A DNA stretch of 64,000 bases from the NCBI GenBank assembly GCA_963969595.1, contig OZ018412.1, positions 8,558,501 to 8,622,500 on the forward strand, in the 5' to 3' direction. The DNA comes from Neckera pumila. Taxonomy: Eukaryota > Streptophyta > Bryopsida > Hypnales > Neckeraceae. Under the pieces are notes generated by a model. The model searched no databases. It had not been told where the DNA came from and saw only the letters and a program-made list of their open reading frames with translations. The position numbers were made by a program, and so were the translations under genes. Positions 23,081 to 35,107 of this stretch are shown in pieces (the stretch's first letter is position 1; each line of letters begins with the position of its first letter).

Positions 23081-25255
23081 GAGCAACCAAGAGAATGGAA
23101 GAACCTAGTCGCATTCATTGACAGCAACTGAAGAAAAATGAGAACCATAGGAATGATTTTGAAATGCAAGAGTGCCCCTTGTTATGTTCAGTGAGGTTGT
23201 ACGACTGACACCGTCACATGAAGTTCAATCGTAATGAGAAGTGTGTTAATAGGCTGTCAAAGTAGATGCAGATGGCAAGTTCATAATCGTGCCGCTCAAA
23301 TAAAATCTATACAAAACAAAATGACTTTTGGGGGCTATGTCAGTATTGAAGACTGAACCACGAAATTAATAAGCAATGATTTTAATACGCAGTCAGATTC
23401 TTTACGCAAGAGCTTCTAGAATCTGAAAAATAATGCTTTCAACAATGTTGCATTTCATATTGCCGTCAATTCTGTATCACAATAAATTGTCACAACCTAG
23501 GCATTTGTTTATTTCTTTCAAAGAATATGACAAGTTATAGACATATGAGTCTTGGGATTGAAAACATGGCCTCATTATAATGTTGATTACACTGTGATAT
23601 ATGAATTTTTAAGAATGGTACCATCAACAAAATGTTTGTAGTGTTCCAAAGTGCAAAAGAAGTATTGCTTATACACATAATGATATTCCATAATTGAAGT
23701 GGTAATGTTTGAAATTTTTGTTGGGAAATGATAGACACATTTATCCCTAAGGTCCACTGTCAAAGTTTTTGCAAAATAGATTTTGATTTTCTACATATGT
23801 ATCCAGTAAATGAAATAAGAATCATTCCAAAAATTTCTAGAAGAAACGCACTTCATTTTTTTTACATTAAACTTTCAAGAAGAAAATGTGGGTTCAAAAT
23901 TGAAGACAAAACTGCATTGTTTATAGCTTTTGCAAAAAATTACATCATAGCAGTCTGAATTGTCAAATTTTGCTAATAAGATATTATAGACTTGTCTAAA
24001 ATTATTATTGGGAAATTCTAGTGAATGTACAAAAAAATGAATTCTAGAAGTTTTAATCGTATGAAGATGCTTATATATCCCAAATAACTTTGAATGTCTG
24101 GAAACTTCTCATTAGCACTCCAAATAAAATTAAACAAAGCTTCCCACGTAATGAATAGCATTATTTATGAGAAAGAAATTTGCAGAAGATTTATATTGAC
24201 TTCCTCACATTTCTTTTGGGCTAATAAGTGCACTCGTATTTTGCTTTCTGTGCCTAAGTACTTGCTCATTTGAATCTAGTAAAATTAAAATTTTATATTT
24301 GTAGAGCTCTTCCAAATGAACGAAGCCTCAAGAATTTTGAATGATTGTCACTAAAAATTAAAACCGGAAGAGTTTTCTGAAACTCAAATTGTCTAGCAAA
24401 GGTACAAATGTTCCTTCAGGTGTTAGTGCATTTATATATTATGATTTTAAAATATATATTTATCTCAGAATATGTATATGCGCATTAATTTTTATTTTTT
24501 TATAAGTTGAATTGTCTACATTTATACAAATTATATACATTCGCATTGGACTAATATGTATTACATGTGATTATAATGTGGACCAAGTATTAAAGGAATT
24601 GCGCAATTAATCCTAGTTGTAAGGAGAATTTCCAAATCTTTAATTCTACAATTTATGATATTGGATCTGAATGTGCTATGATTTTGAATGTTACCTTAGT
24701 AGAATATGAGAAGAAAATTCAATAAAAATTGGTCAATTTTTCTTTGGTATATTATAAGGAATTCGTAGCAAAGTGATAAAGAAAAGCTAAGGTCATGTTC
24801 AAAATTCAAATTGGATTTTTACGGATTAGTTTTTTCCTACTTAGGTCCAGTATACTGTGCATTCGCAAGTGTACATATTTTTTGTATTTTTTGTTAGAAA
24901 TGTTGATAAAAAATCCTACTCTGCCGTCTCCACTTATTCTTTATAAAGCATTCTTATTTGATTCCCTAATAATCAAGGAACATTAATTCATTATATTCCT
25001 TTGCCATATAAGGCACTCAATTCAATTTTAGAAGAGATATGAAACTTTTGGTAACAACTGTAGAATCCTTGCAATCAAAATCTTCAATAGAAATATACGG
25101 CATTAAAGATTGGCTGCACAATGAATACATAGGACTAGCCAAAATGAAGCTATAGAGGATCCCCAATCATAGAGGATTGAAAGTTTGGTTCTTTACCTTA
25201 TGTATTTGTTGATTGAATTTTTCATGTTGTTGGAGTGTCTCCGCAGGTTTTAGCA
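23081..25255. promoter_or_regulatory. Divergent intergenic region, candidate bidirectional promoter and 5' introns
   Basis: About 2.2 kb of AT-rich non-coding DNA separates the first recognised exons of the two divergent genes. An acceptor-like CTCCGCAG precedes the transposase exon at 25248, and CTTGTAG precedes the - strand exon near 23073, so both genes may have untranslated or unseen first exons here. No specific promoter element can be assigned. Confidence 0.35.
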
Positions 25256-28200
25256 ATGGCTTTGCTTAGAGTTGATGGTCATGACATTCCTCTTGTGTTT
25301 CCAATAGTAGAAAGTGGACGTGCTAGAGTTCCTTGTCACCTTTTGCACGTCCGCTTCAGATTTGTAGAAACCTCCATCTATGTTGAGGAAGAAAAAAGGT
25401 CGGAATCAGGTGAAGCGGTACAGTCTGTCCCAGTTGCGACATCGGTGGAGGATGGAACGCATTGTTGGTACCTTGCTCCTGGAAACTATAGAGCATACGG
25501 ACTTCCACTCTCTATGCTATATGCATCTAGACAAATCCAGAGTCGCCAATCAGATAATTCTACTGTTGATATGTCGGTCAATCCTCATGCATTGTTGCCC
25601 AATACACCTAGAGGAACTCTACCTATCCTACAGATGCCTGTAGTACTTCTTGTTGTAAAAGAGGAGAGATTAGATCCAATTATAGAGTTGTCTACAAAAT
25701 CTAAAGGAGAGTCTCCCAATGTCAATGCTGAGAATCAGAGTTGTTTTGTCTGAATTGAACCGGGCAAGACGAATTTTGTGAAATTAGTATCTGGAACCCC
25801 GTCAAGGAGTCTCTCTAATTCCTCATTGTCAATACAGCCTTTGCAACCACCTGTACTAGCAAAAGCAAGTATAATGGAGTGTCTCAAGAGACTTGCCAGT
25901 ATGCATCGCTCTCGAAACGAGTTGTTGACAATGGATCTGAGCACTATGAAGCACCAGCAGGTTCCATTTCTTCCACTGGTATTCGACGGGGATGTCATCT
26001 TTGAATTGCCTCCTTGTGGGTCGTCTTCATCTTCATCGGGGGCCAAGAACTTGGAAGGAATGGATAAGCGCTATGATTGACATCCGTGGTGCAAGCTAGT
26101 GACCACGAACATTCACAACGCTGACAACCTCAAATTCTGTAAGTCATATTGTGTTGGCCATCTTGCCTGTGAGAATGCCAATTGTAAGTATTTGAAGAGA
26201 GCTTCAAAGCGAAACGAAACTGAATGGAGTGGCTATACTGTGTTTCCTTTTACTGCTGGTGGGTGTCCTCCAAAAGAGTCTACCCTAGTTTGCAAGGTCT
26301 GCAAGATCACACCTACGTGTCTTGGCGCATGCAACGCTAGGATATACTTTGCATACACAGATAACCCAGAAATGAGTAGGGCTGCTATTCATTTTGGAGA
26401 GCATGGTCACCCTGTTGCTAAAGGCATGTACATAGATTCTACTGAAAGGATTTGCGGACTCATTGCGGAGCAAGTGGCCAAAACACCCACGGCCACAAAC
26501 TCCGCAATTACTCTTGCTGCTAGTAAAGACTTTCTTGCAAGCCACTTATTTCACAATGGAGAAGGAGAGAAGAAGATGTTGAAAGTGGAAGAAATGAAGA
26601 GGTCATAGACCGCTTCCAGTACTTGAGTAGTCCAAGTATTCGCAATGTGATCTCTTCTTTTCGTTCTAACAATCAAGGAGGGATAATCAACAACATCATG
26701 ACCATGAAGAAAGAGGCAAAGTTTGAGTTCATACATGACAACGTCTTCCCAGGCCAAGGCAAGGAAAAGGTATACATTTTCAAGATGCTTACGGAAGGAC
26801 CAGGAAGTGGAGTCGACCTCGTAAGGCGCATGCAACCGGGAGGAGATTTGCAAAATGCGTGGTTGATGTTTGACCACGTGAAGCGCATGAAGGAATGGAC
26901 CACAATGGCCTGCCACATGTATGATACTGAGTACCAGAAGGTGATGACTATTGCAATGTGTGATATGCAATCCGAAGATATCGAAGTTCAAGTACAGTTT
27001 TGGCGAAGCTTGAACGCGGTCATGGATCGCCACAGAGTGGAAAACCCTAACTTCAAAGGATTTATGGCAGATAGCACTATGGCCAATTGGAATGTGGTCC
27101 GCATATCTATGGTAGTGGTTCCGCCGATGTTGAAATGGAGAATCATGAGAGGACATGTTTGTTGCATTGGAGTACCTCTCTTCACAAGCATACGCAGAAG
27201 TACATCAAGGAAGCATTCCAACAGCAACACATTACATTGTGCAAACGATACAAGGATTCAAAGAATATGGACCAAGCCGAGGTCCGTTACCTTGCAATAC
27301 GGTCTTGGTGGTTGTCGTCTGGAGCTGCCAACGAAGAAGCTCTACATCACTTAGAGCACTGGCTAGCATTTTGGCATTTCCGCTACCGTCAATGGGGAGG
27401 CTTCATGGACATGGTGAGTGAACCTTGAATTTGAATTTGTAGAAGTATTTCAATTTCTAAAGCTCAACTTGTTGTAGTATGTTCTACCTATTTGATTGAA
27501 TTTTATTTTATTAATTAAATTTTATTAAAATGGTGGTATTTTGTTTTTTATGGTACCCAAAACAAGGGGTCCTGGAAACACTATTATAGCATCCGTCGAA
27601 TCCGACGGATGTATTTGACGTGTCACCAGGACCCCCTAATTTTTGTTCTTTGAAATACAGAATCCAATTTTGGTAATAGAAAATGTTAGAGTTTTTTTTT
27701 TTATAGAAAAATAAGATGGGAGAAGTATGCTTTTTTATTTCAGTAGCAATATATTCCTACATGTATTGTCATTATGAATCCCTTGCCTTATGATACTACA
27801 GAACCAATGCACCGAAATATTTCAGAAGTTCCATGTTTCTACAATTCTGAATGTCATTTACTGTTCACTAACTATTTTACCATCTCCTGTGGATTTTCTA
27901 GAAATTGAATTTGGAGGAGATGGCGGACTTGCCATCTTGCAATTTATCCGAAATGGTGCATAACAAGTGGCTACAAATGTCTGGAAAGCGAGGAAACAAC
28001 TTGTTTGACGCTACATGTGATGACAGTATTCGTGCCTGGATGCAAATGACAAACTACCGTGCATACCTGAAAGGATACGCATTGGGGTCAGGGCCGTCAA
28101 AGGGGGAGCTTAGGTTGAGAGCTGCTAGAAGAAGTGGAGATCCCAAGAAGATTGCCGAGGCATTAAACACCTTGCCTGGAGTAGAGGGTGTGGGAACCAG

Positions 28201-29290
28201 AGTACCACACTTAGAAGGAGAAGAAATATTTGGGAGCACAAAGAGGAAGTTGGATGTGCCCATTGGTGATGCCGGAGATTCACACAGACTAGACAAAATT
28301 AATTTCTCTCAAACCCGTGTGAGAACAAGGTCCAACAAAACTGTTTCTCAGGCTTTTGGAGATAAAGGTAAACAAAGTCAAATAAGTCCTGCTCAACACA
28401 TTACGGTAGCATTTGAAAGCGACTGTGATACATCAAAATGGCACATTGCGAGAATCAGCCACAAATCTAACGCGAGATGTCAAGCTCAACAACAAAGATC
28501 CAACATCAAGTGTACCAGTAAGATTGCAAAAGGGAAGAAGGGAACTCCAGCTCCTACCTACCGCGGTAGAAAAGAAGAGTATGGGAGCAAGCGAGAGGTG
28601 GTGGTTGATTTCTGGTTCTGCTAGGATGACATTGAACGATGCGTGAAAGGTACAAAGCGGAAGTGGGTTCTGAAGTGGCCGGAAGTGCCGGAGGTTTGGC
28701 CAGTTCTATCGGGAACTAACCTAAATCGAAAAGAGACATTGCTGTTGCAACATGCAGGATTTCGCCTCCAGAAACGACCCATATTGTCCCCACGTCGACT
28801 GTTCAACATGTCAAAGATTTTCAAACCTGTTTTGTGTGACCAACCTCCACCGCGGAACTCAGACATGTATCCTACTATGAGGAACAGCAGAGCCATTCAA
28901 AGGATTGCAAACGCACCTACTGCCGAACAACGAAACAAGTAGAAAAGTGCAGGTAATGTTAGAGGGCAAATTATAGGAATAACATTGCTCCCTTTCCCAG
29001 GCCTTGGTGCAATTGTAGAATTAGAGACAGTGTCAGACTTTAACAAAAATGCATACCGAGTTACATTGGGCCAATTCCCGACGTGCACATGCCCAGATTT
29101 TGTGAATATGGCAGTTTCCGCTATAGGAGGTCGGCAGCAATACGTGAATTGCAAGCACTTGTACTATTTGTACAGGTACTTTTGCAAAATGGATGTCAAC
29201 AAAGACAAATTCATTCATGCACCAAGTTATAGCTTCAATGAATTGAAGCTACTGCTAGTTCGAGCTGGAATGATCACACTTCCAAAATAG
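25256..29290 (+). pseudogene. MULE-type transposase with Cys/His N-terminal module and SWIM finger, decayed
   Basis: A decayed transposase in two main exons: 25248-27413 (donor ATG|GTGAGT) and 27902-29290 (acceptor TTTTCTAG). From the N-terminus it has an unrecognised region, then a Cys/His block (CKVCKITPTC...CNARIYF...HFGEHGH; 26300-26410) of the WRKY/GCM1-like kind found in MULEs, then a transposase core with VMTIAMCDMQSED and FKGFMADSTMANWN as likely acidic catalytic blocks and HLEHWLAFWHFRYRQWGGFM following. The C-terminus (29075-29175) has CTCPDF and CKHLYYLY, a SWIM zinc finger. Decay: in-frame TGA at 25751 and 26078, TAG at 28622 and 28940, frameshifts near 26590 and 27098. Frame, motif order and splice sites otherwise hold, so it was once a full gene of over 1,200 codons. 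Confidence 0.8.
27566..27636. repeat. Small palindromic module in the transposase intron
   Basis: The arms are GGGGTCCTGGAAACAC and the inverted GTGTCACCAGGACCCC; the centre is CATCCGTCGAATCCGACGGATG. It lies within the 27414-27901 intron. It has the same design as 16451-16523 and the satellite units. Confidence 0.65.
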
Positions 29291-30449
29291 GCATGGCCAC
29301 ATTTTCCAATGTAATTCATTTGTAATGCACTCATTTTATATATTAAAATTGAAATGATTTGATGCATACTGTTGCGGATTTAATGTCCGGATCTATATCC
29401 AATCTACTGTCTGTTTTGTTCCTTTTCTTTGTAATACTTTCCTTTTTTAAGGGGACCTTAACTCTTGATTCCAGTCCTCCCTTATTTCAGCTTTTCTTCC
29501 ATTTCTTTTGAGATCCAGGACGTCTTCTAGTATTTATAGATTTTAATTTTCACAAGGTACCAAGATAATAAAAATTGGCAAATACACTATTTGAAACCCA
29601 CCTAATGCACTTCATAGTTTTTTATTATCAAGTATGTAAGCAGATGAAGGAAGAGTGACAAGACCAATGTTCCAGGGTTCCTATTCATATGTCCCAAACA
29701 ATTGGCATTCTGGAACGTGCCACTATAAGAGGTTTCATGTTCGATGGTTATATATGGCAGTGGGCCTTCTGGGAGAATAGCCTTTCTCCGTGATTATGCG
29801 GAGAATTATATTCTCCAAGGGTTCTCTGCCATTTTGTTTAATATGATAAAACAAAAATGTGTAGATAAAAATACATATAGAATAATAAAAAATATATATA
29901 TAGACTTGGCTTCAATTGGTTTCTGGGCTTTCTTTATTTGCTTTCAAAATCCATTCGAACTGTAATTCCTTAAGCATAGTCCCAACAATAAATCACTCTC
30001 AGTCTCAACTTCATCCCTCATTTCTTCTTCTATACTTTTTTGGACAATACCGCAAGCACCTATTTACTTTTCTAATTTTTTTAGAGCTTACATTTTCTAA
30101 ATACCTTAACCTCAATGAGAAATGACTCCCGCTCTCAACTTGACCCTTCATTTTTTTTCTATATTTCTTGGGATAACATCGTGGTCACCCCTATTTTTAT
30201 TTTTTTTTGGGAGCTCAGGTTTCTTAAGAACCCTAAACCCATAAGAAATGACTCTTGGTCTCACAATGTAGTGGATTTTTTCTACTACAAAAAATCCAAG
30301 AAACACATAAAATATTTAATAATCGACGGTCATAGGTTACACAGTTATAGATCCCAATTTTACCATAAACAACAAAAAAAAATCATTTTTTTGAATTTTT
30401 TTAGCAAAAAAAAAATTGGGAGGCACAAAAATGGAATTTTTTTTTCTTT
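29291..30449. other. Right subterminal non-coding region of the giant element
   Basis: AT-rich DNA after the transposase stop, with no ORF of recognisable kind. Two or three internal direct repeats are visible: CTCTCAACTT(G/C)A.CC blocks around 29997 and 30130, each followed by a TATA(C/T)TT(T/C)TTGG block, at a spacing of about 135 bp. Confidence 0.4.
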
Positions 30450-30520
30450 AGGCTCCAGGCTCATAGGCTCCAGGCTCCACGCTCCACGCTCACAAGCTCA
30501 CGGCTCCAAGCTCGCACGCC
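30450..30520 (-). repeat. Right subterminal GAGCCTG array
   Basis: On the - strand this reads as about nine copies of GAGCCTG, GAGCGTG or GAGCTTG spaced by zero to four bases, next to CATGCAAACCC. It mirrors the array at 9727-9770. Confidence 0.65.
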
Positions 30521-30861
30521 AGCGTCGTTGGGTTTGCATGATCAAAAATATTTTTAGCTCTTTTTTCAAAGAAAGCAGAGTAGATGCCAAACGTAATACA
30601 AGTGGTTTCATATATTTTGAAGCATTTTTGAATTAGTTATGAATTTTCAAAGATTTCTATTGTAGGTACCTATTTGTGACCCCTCGGTCTCCCAAAATCC
30701 GTACCTTTGCAACTTCTAAAGTGATTTGAGGAAATCAAGGTCAATGATTAGCTCTTGCAATAGGAAACTAATTTTTCCTTGATGCATTCAATAGCTAAAG
30801 TGGTCCATTCAAGGATCACCTGCAATCCATTCTACAACTAATTATAGGGTCGATTTGAAGG

Positions 30862-30895
30862 AAAGGGTCACTTTTACAGCCTCCTACCTTATTGC
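30862..30895 (-). repeat. Right terminal inverted repeat of the giant element
   Basis: The reverse complement begins GCAATAAGGTAGGAGGCT and continues TAAAAGTGACCCTTT, matching 9644-9677. Confidence 0.75.
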
Positions 30896-32809
30896 CTCTA
30901 TCAGGGTTTTTTTTAGCTCTCTAGGGAACAATTTTTGGTGGAAATGGTCGTCCTAATACACAACTTATAGTCTATTCACTCCTTTCTTGAATTTTTTTGC
31001 AACTAGTTGGTATTCTCTTAGAAACTAAAAATCTTAATTTTGCTTCCAACTGGGACATTGAAATAACAACCTTAATGTTGGTTGGGTCTAGTTCACTCAA
31101 GAAGAATGAATTCTTTTATTAATGTGACTCAAATATGCATTTATGCGTGTAGTATTGACACGCTCTACCTCGATTAATGTGCATGGCATCAAATTCATTT
31201 TAATGATTTGAAGTAATTGAAGCCAATCATTTGGTATAGTAGAGATGGATGGTAGTTGCAATCTTATTGCTGGATTGATGAAATTGTGGCCAAAATTGAT
31301 ATGTTTGGTTTGTGTAGGTTATGGATTGTGAGTGGATTCTCTTTCATTTAAACATTAGAGTTCTTGTGTAGTTTGTTTACGTTATGGTTCATGTAATTGC
31401 CTCGATTGTGAAGTTTATCGATTTTGCATTAAAGGAGCCATTGTGTACATGTAGCAAGGTTCACAAGAAACATTTTTATGATTCCCTGTGGGTATTGCAT
31501 TGAAAATCCCCTCCAAAGAAACATGGAAGTGTAACAAATTCATATTCGTAGGAAATATAGCCGTCACAAGGAAATGTGAGATAGGGAAATTTACGCATTT
31601 TATTATAGGGAAAATTTGTGCATTTTTCAGTGTTATTAGACAATGTTTCTACCTCCAAATTAACTCAATTTTTGAAATGAAATATTCTAGAATGTAGATT
31701 TATGCCTCTAAAATCTAACTTTAATGTAGATTTCAGTGAGTACAATCAATACTAATTGTAAATTTTGGAGTCTCAAATCTAATTGACATATAGATTTTGA
31801 ATTTCAATCTCATTGGTTTGTACAATTTAGAGCTTTTGATCTAGACCTTTCCTAGATTTCAAGAGTTTACAATATTAGTTATACATAGATTTCATTTGTT
31901 CTAACATTTTATAATTTCATATAATATAAAATTTCTTAGAATTCTAAATTAAACTAACTCAAGAAAAGCTAGATTTTTGTGAATATAAAATTCATTATCA
32001 GATCATGTATTTTGACAACCTACAAGTCTTATGTGTCCAACCTCATAGTACCCTTGACAATCGATATGGGACAATTGCATCTTGTAAAATCTACCAAATA
32101 TTAGATGGAAACAACATTGAAATGTAAGATGTGTACAAAGTCTACCAATTTGAATTGTATACGGGGGATTTTGGAGAGAATTTATGAAAATCCCTGAATA
32201 GGAATTCTTTGAAGATCCCTCCATGGTGACATTAGAACATAGGGAAATATAGAAACTAGGAGAAACTTGCAAGGAAAAACTATAGAATCTCCTAACCAAT
32301 TGTAGTTAATTCCAAAAGAGTCCGCTATGGTTAGGTATTGTATGCATGTTTGGTTTGTGTATTTGTCTTATGAGTGGAGTTCTCATTTTGGCATGAAAGC
32401 CCTTGTGTAATTTGTGTAGGTTAATCTCTAAGCATCCATTTTGGAAAATTGGACCCCTTATTGTAAATCATTGTTTGTATGAAAATGTCTTCAGTTTGAC
32501 GTGATCACTACAACAAATATTCTAATATAGACACAAAACTTTCAAATGAAAAATCCAAGGCAAAGTGAGAAAATTAAATGTCACCTTTGCTTATAGTGAA
32601 GTGCCTTGAATGTGAATGCTACGGATTGTATAATTGTCTTTCTTATTTTAACAAATCATTTATATGGTATAAATATATAATCGCCACTTTGCACTACTAT
32701 TATTTCTTACATAGCTCAATTTGCACTCATGTATTTCAAAATACAACAAGAATGCAATGTCTAATACTATACTCTTGCTAGTTGTTGCATCAACTGCATC
32801 CTACGTGTC
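30896..32809. other. Intergenic AT-rich DNA, no gene seen
   Basis: There are short unrecognised frames only. Repeated phrases (TTTGGTTTGTGTAGGTTATGG...TGAGTGGA at 31302 and TTTGGTTTGTGTATTTG...TGAGTGGAGTTCTC at 32350) suggest an old internal duplication. Confidence 0.4.
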
Positions 32810-32874
32810 GCCATATATACACATATACATATATACATATACATATACATATATATATACATATACATATACAT

Positions 32875-32941
<67 letters not shown>

Positions 32942-32971
32942 TATATATATATACATATACATATACATATA

Positions 32972-33040
<69 letters not shown>

Positions 33041-33083
33041 TTACATATACATATATACATTTACATATACATATATATATATA
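32810..33083. repeat. Complex (TATACA)n microsatellite
   Basis: About 275 bp of TATACA/TATATACA units, both strands open in several frames purely because of the repeat. No protein should be inferred from the Tyr-Ile or Tyr-Val repeats it would encode. Confidence 0.95.
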
Positions 33084-34379
33084 ACTTTGCACTATTTTTG
33101 AATCAGCTCTCGCATATTGTACTGAATAATTTAAGGATGTATCGAGTTGAATGAATTGAGGAAATTTGTAATGTTGACAAATTAGCTTACAACGTTTTAA
33201 ATTAATTGCCATTGTTGCTTTATGATGAAAACAAAAACAAAAAACATTGGTTAACACCCCTTCAAGAAGATGGATTTTTAGTGTTGATTGAGAAGATGTG
33301 ACCTCATCTTCATCCTTAAACAATCAAAAGTTTGCCTTTATAGAATTTCCACAAATCATCTACTAAATGAATCTCCTATCTTAGCACCCAAGTGCTAATA
33401 AGGTGAATGACCCCATTGTTTTTTAGTATATAGTCTATCATCTTATATTTTTTTAATTTGGTGATATGATAAGAAAGTCTCATCGTATTCTATAGAATGA
33501 CTAGCTATCTCCGTGACTTCAATGACTATTATTTCGATAATGAAGTTGTATATCTATATTATTAGACTTGTTACCAAACATATCCTCAATGGTTGGATTC
33601 TATTTAGTTATGTTCAATTACAAGAATAAAAAAATGATTCTACAACAGTAAAGTAGATAAATGTTATAACAAATTCCATGCTTCTTTTTATTCAATGCAT
33701 AACTTCCATTTGTGTAGAAAAAAAATTCTTTAGAGTTATGGGTTAGAAGTAAAAAAATTAATAGATTTTTAACAAATAAAAATAATAATAAAAGCCGTTA
33801 ATATTTAATAATTATTTCAAATAACTTTAAATAGCCAAATGAAGAAATGCAAAGAAATAAGGATTAGTAGTAGGAAGTTACAAACATCACTGAAGCTGAA
33901 ATAATATACATTGATTATAGAAGAGATAGAAGAGATAGAGTCAGGAAAAAAAAAGTATTCTTCACTTAATCACTTCTCATAGCATCAATTCATAAGCAAT
34001 TTTAATTCTGAAAAGTGTCAGTGAAAGCTGAGAAGGTGGGTAGTTGCAGGAAACACTTAACGATTTTGGCTCAAAAAGGCCTTAATACTAGAGTATTGTG
34101 GCTTTTGGAATATATATATTTTTAAATAAAATAAAATACGGATAGTTTGTAAACATTCAAAAAAGTGAATTTGTGAAAATTTTAGATCTCGAAAAATTTA
34201 TCTTTAAGAGTTATGCACAATCAAAGAGCGTTGAAAAAGGCAAGAAAATAGACCCTTTGGGATTTTATTTTTAGAAAATAGTAAAAAAAATAAAACAATT
34301 CTCAAAAAGGAAGCCATTTTTTCTTACCTAAAGATTCTTCTTTTCAACAATTTTCATCTATGGGAAAAAAAAATTATAT
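33084..34379. other. Intergenic AT-rich DNA
   Basis: No coding frame or clear repeat boundary is seen; there is a GAAGAGATA direct repeat near 33920. The segment from about 34080 grades into the dispersed repeat that follows. Confidence 0.4.
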
Positions 34380-34790
34380 CCTCTGCACGTGCGCAAAGGT
34401 AGTGCACTTTGAGCACATGTGGAAGGTGGACATTTTACTATTTTTGGAAAATCTCTTTGTAGGCTTGTGTAACTTTAGAAGAACTCCTTGCCTCCTAATT
34501 TTCACCTTCAAATTTGCATTTTGGGGTCAAAAATAGTACTACCCCCCCCCCCCCCCCCCCCCCCAAATGGCCAAGGTAGACATCCAATTGGGGGAAATTT
34601 AAAAATAGTAAAATAATTTTAAGATATCAGAAAAAATTACTCAAGGTTTAAAACTTTTATATGTACCTTCTATTCAAATTTCATAGAAAATGGACATAAG
34701 ACACAAAAGTTATGAGCAAAAAACTACGTGTCCAAGGGCAAGGGGACAAAAAAAAAGACAAGTGTTTCTTGCAACGACCCATGTTGGAAA
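34380..34790. repeat. Dispersed repeat with internal poly-C tract, copy 1
   Basis: AGTACTACC followed by 23 C at 34542-34564, then AAATGGCC...ATTGGGGG, AGTAAAA, and AAGTTATG...AAAAAAAA...GTGTTTCTTGCAA. The same order of blocks recurs at 47590-47830, where the C tract is only 7 long. The outer boundaries are unclear. Confidence 0.55.
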
Positions 34791-35107
34791 GAATGTATTA
34801 AAAACTCATAATGACCTCAACTAACGGAGTAGGACAGCATTAAGTTCCAAACAGCTAATTAAGGCTTGGAATCAGGTGAACTATTCACAAGAGTCAAATA
34901 AGTTGAACTATTCACATGAGTTAGACGATATCTTGCACGATATTTACAGAGTTAGACAAATAAAAATTTTAGACAGCTAAATAATAATTAAGAAGGGAAT
35001 TGATGATATGGTGGGCTATTCATTGTCGCTACTACCACTCTCAAATCCGCTTTCTTCATCACCGTTGTCAATACCTTCTTCAAGCTCTTCTTTGTAAATG
35101 AAATGAT

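Larger units (their letters stand above)
9644..30895. mobile_element. Giant (~21 kb) degenerate MULE-like DNA transposon carrying a DNA methyltransferase-like gene
   Basis: The outer 34 bp at each end are inverted copies: left 9644-9677 and right 30862-30895 both read GCAATAAGGTAGGAGGCT then TAAAAG, differing at about two positions. About 85 bp inwards on the left and 375 bp inwards on the right come GAGCCTG-type repeat arrays. Between them lie two divergently oriented multi-exon genes, a MULE-type transposase (25.3-29.3 kb, +) and a ParB/DNA methyltransferase-like gene (23.1-10.6 kb, -). The unit carries nested insertions (11854-15301, and within that 12182-12474) and a satellite array. No clean target-site duplication is seen: flanks are CTCTCGTGT and CTCTATCAG, sharing only CTCT. 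The alternative is two unrelated genes that happen to lie between two solo ends. Confidence 0.6.

Noticed and set aside
26551..27156. 201-codon minus-strand frame opposite the transposase
   Set aside because: A shadow of the conserved + strand transposase core, His-rich only as the complement of its codons.
9635..30904. 9-bp target duplication for the giant element (CTCTCGTGT / CTCTATCAG)
   Set aside because: Only the first four bases match; too weak to claim, so boundaries rest on the inverted ends alone.
32721..33323. Long open frames on both strands encoding Tyr-Ile, His-Ile or Tyr-Val repeats
   Set aside because: They are translations of the TATACA microsatellite; codon content is fully explained by the repeat.
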